Assembly: GCA_024696825.1 (NCBI GenBank)
Contig: JAILGL010000127.1
Location: forward strand, 1-40,788
From: Lachnospiraceae bacterium
GTDB lineage: Bacteria; Bacillota; Clostridia; Lachnospirales; Lachnospiraceae
Length of the DNA stretch: 40,788 bases
Direction of reading: 5' to 3'
Positions within the stretch are counted from its first letter, which is position 1, and each line of letters begins with the position of its first letter. Below the pieces are notes generated by a model. The model saw only the letters and a list, made by a program, of their open reading frames with translations, ran no database searches and had not been told where the DNA came from. The position numbers and the translations under genes were made by a program. Shown here one piece after another: positions 8,543 through 17,015 of the stretch.

Positions 8543-8602
8543 CATATTTTTATGCATATTTTTATACACATTTATATGCATATTTAAATGCTTATTTACA
8601 TG
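8543..8602 (+). repeat. Five imperfect tandem 12-bp repeats (consensus CATATTTATATG)
   Basis: Reading in 12-base steps gives CATATTTTTATG, CATATTTTTATA, CACATTTATATG, CATATTTAAATG and CTTATTTACATG. Arms CATAT/ATATG make each unit nearly palindromic. The array ends about 20 bases before the GTG start at 8623. It may be an operator or a leader structure; no poly-T terminator is present. Confidence 0.7.
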
Positions 8603-8622
8603 CTTGGAAGGCGGGTGATAAA

Positions 8623-9231
8623 GTGGATAAAATTATTACAATTGGAAGGCAGTATGGAAGTGGTGGACATGTTATCGGAAAGATGATTGCAGAGCATTAT
8701 GATATACCTTTTTATGATAATGAACTGATTTCAAAGGCGGCAAAGGAAAGTGGTTTTGCGGAGGAAACCTTTGAAAATGCAGAGAAAAATGCGACTAACA
8801 GTTTGCTTTATTCTCTTGCCATGGGTATTAATGTCTATGGTAATCAGGACTTTGGTTTTTCCGGATTATCTTTAGATGACAGAATATTTATGGCTCAGTC
8901 TGATGTAATTAGAAATGTAGCTGAGGCAGGTCCCTGTGTTATAGTTGGAAGATGCGCAGATTACGTCTTAAAGGAGAGAACAGATGTAGTCAATCTCTTT
9001 ATAAAAGCATCTATGGATTACAGGTTAAAAAGGGTTGTTGAGGAGTATGGAGAGGACCCTAAAAAAGCCGGTGATCTTATATTAAAAAATGATAAAAGAA
9101 GATCTAATTATTATAAGTATCACGTAGGTGAGCGTTGGACAGATCTTAGTAATTATGATTTAGTTATAAGAAGTGATATAATGGGTATGGATAATGCAGT
9201 TAAAGCCATAGTCACATATTTGGGAGATTAA
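8623..9231 (+). CDS. Cytidylate kinase-like family protein (P-loop, PF13189 type)
   Basis: A 202-residue P-loop protein that matches the cytidylate-kinase-like family, common in Clostridia and distinct from the essential Cmk. The N-terminus IITIGRQYGSGGHVIGK is the phosphate-binding loop of this family, followed by IPFYDNELISKAAKE. The middle contains the conserved VIVGRCADYVL and the C-terminal part the NDKRRSNYYKYHVGERW stretch with clustered arginines and tyrosines. Start is GTG 8623, the first in-frame start giving the family N-terminus; GGAAGGCGGG upstream may act as ribosome binding site but spacing is long. It has its own promoter and a leader with five 12-bp repeats. The true substrate is not known for this family; a nucleotide or small-molecule kinase is likely. 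Confidence 0.85.
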   Translation: MDKIITIGRQYGSGGHVIGKMIAEHYDIPFYDNELISKAAKESGFAEETFENAEKNATNSLLYSLAMGINVYGNQDFGFSGLSLDDRIFMAQSDVIRNVAEAGPCVIVGRCADYVLKERTDVVNLFIKASMDYRLKRVVEEYGEDPKKAGDLILKNDKRRSNYYKYHVGERWTDLSNYDLVIRSDIMGMDNAVKAIVTYLGD

Positions 9232-9278
9232 AGCTTAATCATAATTAATTGGTACTAAATCAAATGTCGGAGATTATA

Positions 9279-9306
9279 TTGCATTAATTTATAATAATAA
9301 TATAAT
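9279..9306 (+). promoter_or_regulatory. Promoter of the sirtuin-like gene
   Basis: TTGCAT (9279-9284), 16-base spacer, perfect TATAAT (9301-9306). An AGGAGAG ribosome binding site and ATG 9337 follow. Confidence 0.6.
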
Positions 9307-9336
9307 AGAATTAATAAGTATAAAAGGAGAGTTTTT

Positions 9337-10212
9337 ATGAGTGTAGATGAGAGGATGATAGATGAAGTTGCAAAGATAATTAATGAATCTGAAAATGTAG
9401 TTGTATTAAGTGGTAGAAAGGTCTTTAGAGAGATAGGCCTTAATGGTGTTACCGCTGAGCATATGGCCTATGACATCGAGGCTAAATATGGTCATTCCAG
9501 TAATGAGATAGTTACCGCTGCATTTCTTAACTGGAGAGTTGAGGATTTCTTTGACTATTTTAAAAATGTTATTTTAAATCCTAAGGTTAAGGAAATTCCT
9601 GATTCTGTTAAGGATGTTAAAAAACTCATGGATTATGGAAGGGTTAAAAAGGTTGTAACCAGAGATGTATATAGTCTTTATAGTAAGGCGGGCTGTGAAG
9701 AGGATGATGTAATCGCTCTTAACGGTACAGTTGAAGATAATAAATGTCCTAACTGCGGAAAGATTTATTCCTCTGATTATGTTTTGGATAACGGCCCTGT
9801 TCCTACCTGTGCAGATTGTAAGGTGCCTTTAAGACCGGGCTTTGGAATGTATAATGAAATGATGGATAGTGGTAAGATTAATGATTCCTGTCAGGCAGTA
9901 GAGGATGCAGATGTAGTTATTATCTTAGGTTCTTCCGCAAAAGCCAAGGTGTTTAATAACCTTTTACGTTATATAGAAGAGGAGAAGCTTATTATTATAA
10001 GTGACGTTGAAAGCTTCGGAGATGAGGTTGCTACCTACAGACTTTATGGTAATATTTCAGACATAATGAATAAGATTACTGAGAAGGTTACCAAGGTTGA
10101 AAAGCCTGAGAAGGAAGAGGAGCCTGAGGTTCCAGAAGCAGATGATAAAGAGGCAGATGCTAAAGAGGTAGATGAAAAAACAGCTGATGCTACTGATTCT
10201 AAAGAAGAATAA
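9337..10212 (+). CDS. Sirtuin-like (Sir2 fold) protein lacking the catalytic histidine
   Basis: A 291-residue protein whose layout follows class Sir2: an N-terminal Rossmann start (ENVVVLSGRK), the region where TQNIDGLH is expected (here TRDVYSLYSKAG, 108-118), then ALNGT (127-131), a zinc module with Cys137, Cys140, Cys158, Cys161, RPGFGMYNE, and a late Rossmann part (DVVIILGSS). The key residues of active sirtuins are changed: the GAG-x-S-x-x-SG-I-PDFR loop is not recognisable, TQNID is TRDVY, and the catalytic His of the LHG motif is Asn129. The zinc cysteines are intact. About 40 acidic and alanine-rich residues at the C-terminus form a likely disordered tail. I infer a non-catalytic NAD- or protein-binding relative. 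It has its own promoter and ends at a short tandem repeat and a terminator. Confidence 0.75.
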   Translation: MSVDERMIDEVAKIINESENVVVLSGRKVFREIGLNGVTAEHMAYDIEAKYGHSSNEIVTAAFLNWRVEDFFDYFKNVILNPKVKEIPDSVKDVKKLMDYGRVKKVVTRDVYSLYSKAGCEEDDVIALNGTVEDNKCPNCGKIYSSDYVLDNGPVPTCADCKVPLRPGFGMYNEMMDSGKINDSCQAVEDADVVIILGSSAKAKVFNNLLRYIEEEKLIIISDVESFGDEVATYRLYGNISDIMNKITEKVTKVEKPEKEEEPEVPEADDKEADAKEVDEKTADATDSKEE

Positions 10213-10227
10213 AGAAGAATAAAGAAG
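10201..10227 (+). repeat. 10-bp tandem repeat across a stop codon
   Basis: AAAGAAGAAT is present twice (10201-10220) with a third partial copy to 10227. The first junction contains the TAA stop of the sirtuin-like gene. It looks like replication slippage. Confidence 0.8.
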
Positions 10228-10244
10228 TGTCTAATGACATATAA

Positions 10245-10290
10245 AAATGGCTATGGGCTTAATTTGAAAGCTCCATAGCCATTTGTTTTT
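10245..10290. terminator. Bidirectional terminator
   Basis: AAATGGCTATGG (10245-10256) pairs with CCATAGCCATTT (10272-10283), with GCTT/AAGC extending the stem inward. T-rich sequence follows on the plus side, and A-rich sequence precedes it for the minus-strand gene ending at 10348. Confidence 0.85.
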
Positions 10291-10347
10291 CATTATCAAG
10301 GACATTCGAAATATCAAGGATATTCTTTAATCCGTTTCGCTACCTGA

Positions 10348-11649
10348 TTAAATCGCATACATTACAAAGTCTGATGAACTGTATACGTTATGAGTACCTG
10401 AGAAACGAAGATAAAGCTTAAATGCTCCATTAATCTTAAGGAGTGCTTCTGCTATCTCCCATATACTTCCAGGACTTTTGTTAGCGCTTATTGCTACCTT
10501 AGGTCTGTCTAGCTTAAGATGGTTTTTACAACCCTCTATTACATCTAACTCAGAGCCTTCTACACTAATCTTTAAGAAGGTGATTTTCTCGCTGATTTCG
10601 TGATCTAAGGTTACTATGTTAGCAGGTATAAGACCTCCCGGAACACCGCCCTTCACCTCGTTAGGATCGATAATTGCTGAGTTATCAGGATCCTTTAAGG
10701 AAAATGCTGTATATTCATTAGCATCTCTTATATATACTGTCTGCTTAGTAAGAGTAGGGCTACCTACACCTTCTGATTTAAATTCTATATTGTCATATCC
10801 CATAAGTCTTGATTTGGCTTTTTCTGAGAGAGATGGAAGTATCTCATAGAGATACATTTTCTTATAATTTCTAAAGTTGTTAATATACTCCTCAGCAGTG
10901 GTACCGTCCTTGGAACCGCAGTCCACATAGACACCTTCTTCATCGATATCCTTAAGTAAATCCAAATCAAAAAATGGTTCAAAGCTTCTGTCTGATATGG
11001 CTTCCTTGGCATCAAAATCTAAGGTTGTCCAGAACTTAAGAAGTCCAAACAATACTTTCTTGGAACGATAATCACCAAGCTTATCATATAACCAGGTATA
11101 TTTATTAATATTATCTTTTATCTCTGTTACGAGCTTATCAAAGGCTTCGTAGTCATTGTTGTCAGGATTAAGATTGCCCCAGAAAAAGCTCTGGTTACTG
11201 CAATGTTCAACAAGCTTCATATAGTTCATACGAGTTTTGTATTTCATACCATTAAGCTTTTTTATAATGTCATCTAAAAGTGCCTGCTTGGTTGAATACT
11301 GAATCATCATTATAAGTCTTTTGAAATGGTAGTCGATAATACGTGGAGCGTTCTCAAGACCGTCGATATCGCCATTTAAAATATATGATAATTTGTCAAA
11401 TTCAGAATAGAATTCTGTCAAATCAGATTTTTTATTTAAAGCATTATTAATTGCATCTATTGCATGATTACCATCAATCTGCTTAACACCATAAAATGCT
11501 TCTGTAAGGTTTTCAATACTGGTTCTAATGTCTCTGAAACTCTTAGCCATGGACTGATTGATAGCTGTTATATTATTATTTTTTAAGTATTTTATAGTAG
11601 TTGATATAGTATTTAGCATTGCAAGAATCTGTTCATTATCCCTTGCCAT
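10348..11649 (-). CDS. FkbM-type SAM-dependent methyltransferase with long helical N-terminal region
   Basis: A 433-residue protein. The C-terminal 195 residues are an FkbM-family methyltransferase: the SAM motif VYVDCGSKDGT (240-250), an acidic residue after the second strand (LYEILPS), and the family hallmark TFLKISVEGSELDVIEG (about 357-373). The first 230 residues are predicted helical with no recognised domain. FkbM enzymes O-methylate sugars or other small molecules, often in surface glycan or glycopeptide pathways; here no glycan cluster is adjacent, so the substrate is open. Start at ATG 11649 is supported by AAAGGGG upstream. The gene stands alone between a shared terminator and its own promoter, back to back with that of the GH43 gene. 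Confidence 0.82.
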   Translation of the reverse strand: MARDNEQILAMLNTISTTIKYLKNNNITAINQSMAKSFRDIRTSIENLTEAFYGVKQIDGNHAIDAINNALNKKSDLTEFYSEFDKLSYILNGDIDGLENAPRIIDYHFKRLIMMIQYSTKQALLDDIIKKLNGMKYKTRMNYMKLVEHCSNQSFFWGNLNPDNNDYEAFDKLVTEIKDNINKYTWLYDKLGDYRSKKVLFGLLKFWTTLDFDAKEAISDRSFEPFFDLDLLKDIDEEGVYVDCGSKDGTTAEEYINNFRNYKKMYLYEILPSLSEKAKSRLMGYDNIEFKSEGVGSPTLTKQTVYIRDANEYTAFSLKDPDNSAIIDPNEVKGGVPGGLIPANIVTLDHEISEKITFLKISVEGSELDVIEGCKNHLKLDRPKVAISANKSPGSIWEIAEALLKINGAFKLYLRFSGTHNVYSSSDFVMYAI

Positions 11650-11686
11650 AAAGATTTCCCCTTTCTATCTAAACACATTCCATTAT

Positions 11687-11715
11687 ATTTTACATTTTCT
11701 TATAATAATAGTCAA
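11687..11715 (-). promoter_or_regulatory. Promoter of the FkbM-type methyltransferase gene
   Basis: On the minus strand TTGACT (11715-11710), 17-base spacer, TAAAAT (11692-11687). Its -35 lies 17 bases from the -35 of the divergent GH43 promoter, so one bound regulator could affect both. Confidence 0.6.
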
Positions 11716-11732
11716 GCAAGAGTGTGGTGGGA

Positions 11733-11761
11733 TTGACATTAAAGGCTATTTTTGGTACGAT
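11733..11761 (+). promoter_or_regulatory. Promoter of the GH43-cca-GH13 operon
   Basis: A perfect TTGACA (11733-11738), 17-base spacer and TACGAT (11756-11761). The leader is about 50 bases. I see no clear cre box here. Confidence 0.65.
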
Positions 11762-11817
11762 TTAAGATAGTTTTTTATGGCTTTTTTTAAGGTAAATTAC
11801 TATGAAAGGAGAGAGTT

Positions 11818-13362
11818 ATGAAGATTAAGAATCCAGTGGTTAAAGGATTTTATCCGGACCCAAGTATTTGCTATGCCGAAGGGAAGTTTTACATGGTATG
11901 CAGTTCCATGCAGTTTTTCCCTGGAGTTCCACTATTTGAAAGTGAAGATTTAGTTCATTTTAAGCAGATTGGAAATGTTTTATCCAGCCTGTCGCAGGTG
12001 GATTTACATAATATACCTAGCTCAGGTGGTGTATTTGCACCAACTATAAGATATAATAATGGCCGTTTTTATATGGTTACAACTAATGATTCTCTTCATA
12101 AGAATTTCTATGTATATACTGATGACATCTATGGAGAGTGGTCAGAGCCTATATTTGTAGATCAGGGCGGCATCGATCCTTCCCTTTTCTTCGAGGATGG
12201 CAAGACCTATTTTATGAGTAATGGCGATGACACAGATGGAAGAGGCTGTATCTTCCAGTCTGAGATTGATATAGAAACAGGTGAGAGACTTACAGAGCCA
12301 AGACCTTTATGGAATGGCAATGGCGGAAGGTATCTGGAGTCACCTCATATGTATAAATTTGGAAGATATTACTATCTTATGGCAGCTGAAGGCGGTACGG
12401 AATTTGGTCATATGATTACCTATGCCCGTTCTGCTAACATTTACGGACCATTTACCCCATATAAGGGCAATCCAATCCTTACCAATAGGGATTTTGGCGG
12501 ACATCAGACTCATATTATGGGAATAGGCCACGGAGACCTTGTAACTAATAGCGAGGGGGAGACCTTCATGGTTTGCCTTGGCTTCCGCATTGAAGATGAC
12601 TGGGTTCCATATCACCATCTAGGCCGCGAGGTATTTTTAATTCCTGTAAAATGGGACGGTGAGTGGTTTACTGCAGGTGTTTCAGGAAATGTTTATGAAG
12701 AAATGGATATCCCTGTAGACAGCATGGTTAAGCCGGGAACACCTGATACAGATTACAGTATCAGCATGCCATTTAATAAGGACGACAGATTAAGACTCTC
12801 CTATGTAAGAGATTATAAGGCAGAAAATTATGATATAACCGATGACAGCATTACCCTTACTACCACAGAGATTCCACTTACTAAGCAGGATTCACCAACC
12901 TTTGTAGGAGTAAGGCAGTCAGAGTTTGATACAGAGCTTTCCGTAAATGTGACTAAGACCTTGGGAGAAGCAGGTCTTACCATATATATGGATGATAATG
13001 AGCATTATGATATTGCAAGAGTTTATGTTCCGGAAAAGGATATGCATGAGATAATAGTTCGTTATCAGGTGGGTGATGCTACAGCTATAAGCTATAGAGA
13101 AAAGCTCCATACAGAAGATGTGGTTAAGCTTATTATTACTTCAACTTCGACAGAGTATGAATTTGCCTATAGTATTAATGGTCAGATAAGGAAGCTTTGC
13201 AAGGCTCAGAGTAAGTATTTATCTACTGAGGTGGCAGGAGGCTTTACAGGAGTATTTGGAGGTGTATATGCGACCTCTAAGGTAATGTTTGGCTATGAGG
13301 ACTATGATGTAAATCCTGGAGAAAAAGCTGTATTTACAGAGTTTAACTTTAGACAGGGTTAA
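11818..13362 (+). CDS. Glycoside hydrolase family 43 (beta-xylosidase / arabinofuranosidase-like)
   Basis: A 514-residue five-bladed propeller glycosidase. The three conserved acids are visible: Asp14 (GFYPDPS, general base), Asp120 (GGIDPSLFF, pKa modulator) and Glu174 (LESPHMYK, general acid). Residues from about 310 to the end form a second beta-sandwich module of the GH43 C2 type, which in relatives completes the active site of exo-acting xylosidases. There is no signal peptide, so it likely acts in the cytoplasm on imported xylo- or arabino-oligosaccharides. Start ATG 11818 follows AAGGAGAGAG. It is the first gene of a run with cca only 19 bases downstream; no transporter or sugar regulator is adjacent. 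The exact substrate cannot be read from sequence. Confidence 0.9.
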   Translation: MKIKNPVVKGFYPDPSICYAEGKFYMVCSSMQFFPGVPLFESEDLVHFKQIGNVLSSLSQVDLHNIPSSGGVFAPTIRYNNGRFYMVTTNDSLHKNFYVYTDDIYGEWSEPIFVDQGGIDPSLFFEDGKTYFMSNGDDTDGRGCIFQSEIDIETGERLTEPRPLWNGNGGRYLESPHMYKFGRYYYLMAAEGGTEFGHMITYARSANIYGPFTPYKGNPILTNRDFGGHQTHIMGIGHGDLVTNSEGETFMVCLGFRIEDDWVPYHHLGREVFLIPVKWDGEWFTAGVSGNVYEEMDIPVDSMVKPGTPDTDYSISMPFNKDDRLRLSYVRDYKAENYDITDDSITLTTTEIPLTKQDSPTFVGVRQSEFDTELSVNVTKTLGEAGLTIYMDDNEHYDIARVYVPEKDMHEIIVRYQVGDATAISYREKLHTEDVVKLIITSTSTEYEFAYSINGQIRKLCKAQSKYLSTEVAGGFTGVFGGVYATSKVMFGYEDYDVNPGEKAVFTEFNFRQG

Positions 13363-13381
13363 TATAGAAAAAGAGGTAGAG

Positions 13382-14872
13382 ATGAAGGTTCCAGAGAATG
13401 TGAAATGCATAATTAGACAACTAAATAATGCGGGTCACGATGCTTACGCAGTAGGCGGCTGCGTCAGGGATACCATTCTTGGAAGACTTCCTGATGACTG
13501 GGACATAACTACCGATGCGAAACCTGAGGAGGTTAAGGCTGTCTTTAAAAAGACCGTGGATACAGGACTTTTGCATGGTACTGTTACAGTACTTATGAAT
13601 GGTGAGGGCTATGAGGTCACTACCTATCGTATCGATGGAGATTATGGAGATGGAAGACATCCCGATAATGTTTCATTTACCCCTGATTTAGAAGAGGATT
13701 TAAAGAGAAGAGATTTTACTGTTAATGCTATTGCCTACAATGACGAAACAGGCTATGTAGACTGCTTCGGCGGAGTAGAGGATATAGAAAATAGGATTAT
13801 AAGATGTGTAGGTAATCCTGATGAAAGATTTTCTGAGGATGCACTCAGAATAATGCGTGCCGTAAGGTTTTCAGGTCAGCTGGAGTTTACCATAGAAGAT
13901 GATACCTATGAAGCCATAAAGAGGCATGTAGATAATTTGAAAAATGTAAGTGCAGAGAGAATAAGGGTTGAGTTTGAAAAGCTTCTTATGTCTGTGGAGC
14001 CTGAGAAATTTATGATGCTTTATGACACGGGGATTACTAAGATAATTCTTCCTGAATTCGATATCTGCATGGACACAGAGCAAAATACTCCTCATCACAT
14101 TTATGATGTGGGAAATCATACCATTCATGCCCTTATTAACTTAAACTATTTTATAAGGCATGCAAAGGGTGAGACAAGTGCAGCAAGGGATGCAGAATAT
14201 TTAGAAAAGCAGACAGAAGGCTTTTCTGATTCTGAGAAAGATAGCTTTAAGAAATGTCTTGAAAAAATCCTTCCTGTAACAGATAAGGCACTTTCCTCTG
14301 TTACCAAAAAGGAAGAGAAGATTTTGGCTTTTACAATGCTTTTACATGACATTGCAAAGCCAAGGTGCAAGACTACAGATGAAAGAGGAGACCATTTTAA
14401 AGGTCATCCTGCAGTATCAGCAGATATGTCTAAGGAAATACTTAGACGATTAAAATTCGATAATGAAACCATTAAGAGTGTAAGTCATCTGGTATTTTAC
14501 CATGATTACAGAACTCCTTTGGTTAAGAAAAATATCAGGCGCGGTTTAAGTAAAATCGGAAAGGATTATATGGGTCTTTTCAATGTGGTAACTGCATCTG
14601 ATATTATGGCACAAAGCCCTGAGCTTATGATGGAAAAATGCGACAGAATAGCGGGCGGTGCAGTTATAGCGGATGAGATAATTCTGGATGAGGAATGCAT
14701 AAGTCTTAAGGATTTATGCATAACCGGAAGTGATCTTATAAAGGATGGTATGAAGCCTGGACCAGGTATTGGCGAGGTTTTAAATAGACTATTGGATATG
14801 GTTATAGATGATCCTAAGTTAAATGACTATGAAGTACTTCTTAGTAAAAGTCGGGAATGGAGAGAAGGATAA
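13382..14872 (+). CDS. cca: CCA tRNA nucleotidyltransferase with HD domain
   Basis: Adds or repairs the 3' CCA end of tRNAs, needed here because the tRNA-Arg in this window does not encode CCA. The 496-residue protein has the class II nucleotidyltransferase head: GGCVRD (25-30), the metal-binding pair Asp39/Asp41 (DDWDITT), the RRDFTVNA motif and the flexible neck region with ERFSEDALRIMRAVRF. An HD domain follows in the C-terminal half (LLHDIAKP, His322-Asp323), which can give phosphatase or phosphodiesterase activity. Start ATG 13382 has AAAGAGG upstream. Its stop overlaps the start of the GH13 gene (TAATG). Confidence 0.94.
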   Translation: MKVPENVKCIIRQLNNAGHDAYAVGGCVRDTILGRLPDDWDITTDAKPEEVKAVFKKTVDTGLLHGTVTVLMNGEGYEVTTYRIDGDYGDGRHPDNVSFTPDLEEDLKRRDFTVNAIAYNDETGYVDCFGGVEDIENRIIRCVGNPDERFSEDALRIMRAVRFSGQLEFTIEDDTYEAIKRHVDNLKNVSAERIRVEFEKLLMSVEPEKFMMLYDTGITKIILPEFDICMDTEQNTPHHIYDVGNHTIHALINLNYFIRHAKGETSAARDAEYLEKQTEGFSDSEKDSFKKCLEKILPVTDKALSSVTKKEEKILAFTMLLHDIAKPRCKTTDERGDHFKGHPAVSADMSKEILRRLKFDNETIKSVSHLVFYHDYRTPLVKKNIRRGLSKIGKDYMGLFNVVTASDIMAQSPELMMEKCDRIAGGAVIADEIILDEECISLKDLCITGSDLIKDGMKPGPGIGEVLNRLLDMVIDDPKLNDYEVLLSKSREWREG

Positions 14873-17013
14873 TGGATTTAAATATTAATTTACAAACATT
14901 GTCAAAATCAGCCAAAACTCTTATATATCTTGATAATCTTACTAATGTTTTTAATCAGCAGGCGGTTTTTAGTGACGGAACAGGAAACTTTAGAATTCCA
15001 CCGGAGCCGGAGCCACATAGCGATGTAAGAATCAGACTTAGAGGCGGTAGAGAAAACTTAAGTCACGTATATATTATTTGCGATGGCGAAAAGATAGAAA
15101 TGAATAAATTTTCAAATGACAGATTATTTGATTATTATGAAGCTGTTATCCATGTTGAGGATGAGACAGTTAAGTATTATTTCGAGGTTCATAGCGGTCA
15201 GATAATGTGTTTTTATGATGCAGCCGGAATAAGCAGAGAGGTTAGAGATGTCTATGCTTTTAGCATTATGCCGGGCTTCAAAACTCCGGACTGGGCGAAG
15301 GGTGCAGTTATCTATCAGATTTATGTAGACAGATTCTTCCCTGGAGATAAAAATAATACAGTTGAAAATGACGAATATTTTTACATTGGAGATACCTCTG
15401 TAAAGGTTACCAACTGGGATAAATATCCTGCAAGTATGGGCGTTAGAGAGTTCTATGGTGGTGACCTGCAGGGTGTTATGGATAAGCTGGATTACTTAGA
15501 GGATCTAGGTGTAGATGCCATATATTTTAATCCTATTTTCGTATCTCCTTCTAACCATAAATACGACAGTCAGGACTATGATAATATAGATCCGCATCTT
15601 GGTAAGATCGTTAAGGATGGTGGAGAAGTCCTTCCAAGAGATGAGCATGGTAATCTTATGATTGACCATAACTCACCTAATAAGGATGCTACCAAATACA
15701 TTACAAGAGTAACCTCCAAGGAGAATCTTAAGGCCTCTAATGACTTCTTTGCTGAGCTTGTACGAATGGCTCATGAAAGGGGTATTAAGGTTATTCTGGA
15801 CGGAGTATTTAACCACTGTGGTTCCTTTAATAAGTGGTTAGACAGAGAAAGAATTTATGAAAATGCAAAGGGCTATAAGAAGGGTGCTTACGTAGATAAG
15901 GAAAGCCCTTACAATACATTTTTCAAATTCAGAGAGGATGCATGGCCATATAATCCGAATTATGATGGATGGTGGGGTCATGATACTCTTCCAAAGCTTA
16001 ATTATGAGGAGAGTCCTGAGCTCTTTAATTATATTATGAAAATAGCCAGAAAATGGGTTTCACCACCGTACAACTGTGACGGTTGGAGACTTGACGTTGC
16101 AAGTGACCTTGGCTACTCTCAGGAGTTTAATCACTTCTTCTGGAAGGAGTTTAGAAAGGCAGTTAAAAGTGCTAATCCTGAGGCTATTATTCTGGCGGAG
16201 CACTATGGTGATCCCGGTGAATGGCTTAAGGGTGATGAGTGGGATACAGTCATGAACTACGATGCATTTATGGAGCCTGTAACCTGGTTCTTAACAGGTG
16301 TTGAGAAGCATAGTGACGAGTTCCATCAGGATAAATGGGGTAATCCGGAGACCTTCTTCGGTGCCATGAGGCATTACATGACAAGGTTTAATACCCAGTC
16401 ACTTTTGGTTTCCATGAATGAGCTTTCTAATCATGACCATTCCAGATTCTTAACCCGTACCAATCATACAGTTGGTCGTGTGGCGGATAAGGGACCTGAG
16501 GCAGCAGCCTATGGAATTAACAAGGCCATTATGAGAATGGCTGTTATGATTCAGATGACCTGGCCGGGTGCGCCTACCATCTACTATGGAGATGAGGCAG
16601 GTGTTACAGGCTGGACAGATCCTGATAACAGAAGAACCTATCCATGGGGACATGAGGATCATGAGCTTATTAATTATCACAGACAGCTTATTAAAATCCA
16701 TAAGGATTACGAAGTATTTAGTAAGGGCTCCACTGTATTTTTATATGGTGCTTACAATGTTATAGCCTATGGTCGTTTTGATATAAATGATGAGATTATT
16801 GTTATTATTAATAACTATGATCACGAAGCTGAATTTGAAATTCCTGTATGGAGAGCAGGAGTTGATAATCATGAGAAGCTTGTAAGACTTTTACTTTCAG
16901 ATGATGATGGATATTCAGTGGAAAGTAAGATTTACGAGCATACTAATGGAATGCTTAAGATTACCTGTCCTAAGACCTCAGGTATGATACTTAAGAATTT
17001 AAGAAGTGAGTAA
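14872..17013 (+). CDS. GH13 alpha-glycosidase, neopullulanase/cyclomaltodextrinase-like
   Basis: A 713-residue enzyme of the alpha-amylase superfamily acting on alpha-glucans or maltodextrins. The first 130 residues form a beta-rich N-terminal module (CBM34-like position), followed by the barrel with IYQIYVDRFF, the conserved DGVFNHCG region, nucleophile Asp408 (GWRLDVASD), acid Glu443 (IILAEHYGD) and Asp522 (LSNHDHSRF). No signal peptide, so it is probably cytoplasmic. I start it at ATG 14872, which overlaps the cca stop as TAATG and has GGAGAGAAGG just upstream; the ATG at 14857 lacks a ribosome binding site. rsmE follows after 2 bases. The placement inside a run of tRNA and rRNA enzymes is odd and suggests shared transcription with growth rate. 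Confidence 0.9.
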   Translation: MDLNINLQTLSKSAKTLIYLDNLTNVFNQQAVFSDGTGNFRIPPEPEPHSDVRIRLRGGRENLSHVYIICDGEKIEMNKFSNDRLFDYYEAVIHVEDETVKYYFEVHSGQIMCFYDAAGISREVRDVYAFSIMPGFKTPDWAKGAVIYQIYVDRFFPGDKNNTVENDEYFYIGDTSVKVTNWDKYPASMGVREFYGGDLQGVMDKLDYLEDLGVDAIYFNPIFVSPSNHKYDSQDYDNIDPHLGKIVKDGGEVLPRDEHGNLMIDHNSPNKDATKYITRVTSKENLKASNDFFAELVRMAHERGIKVILDGVFNHCGSFNKWLDRERIYENAKGYKKGAYVDKESPYNTFFKFREDAWPYNPNYDGWWGHDTLPKLNYEESPELFNYIMKIARKWVSPPYNCDGWRLDVASDLGYSQEFNHFFWKEFRKAVKSANPEAIILAEHYGDPGEWLKGDEWDTVMNYDAFMEPVTWFLTGVEKHSDEFHQDKWGNPETFFGAMRHYMTRFNTQSLLVSMNELSNHDHSRFLTRTNHTVGRVADKGPEAAAYGINKAIMRMAVMIQMTWPGAPTIYYGDEAGVTGWTDPDNRRTYPWGHEDHELINYHRQLIKIHKDYEVFSKGSTVFLYGAYNVIAYGRFDINDEIIVIINNYDHEAEFEIPVWRAGVDNHEKLVRLLLSDDDGYSVESKIYEHTNGMLKITCPKTSGMILKNLRSE

Positions 17014-17015
17014 AT

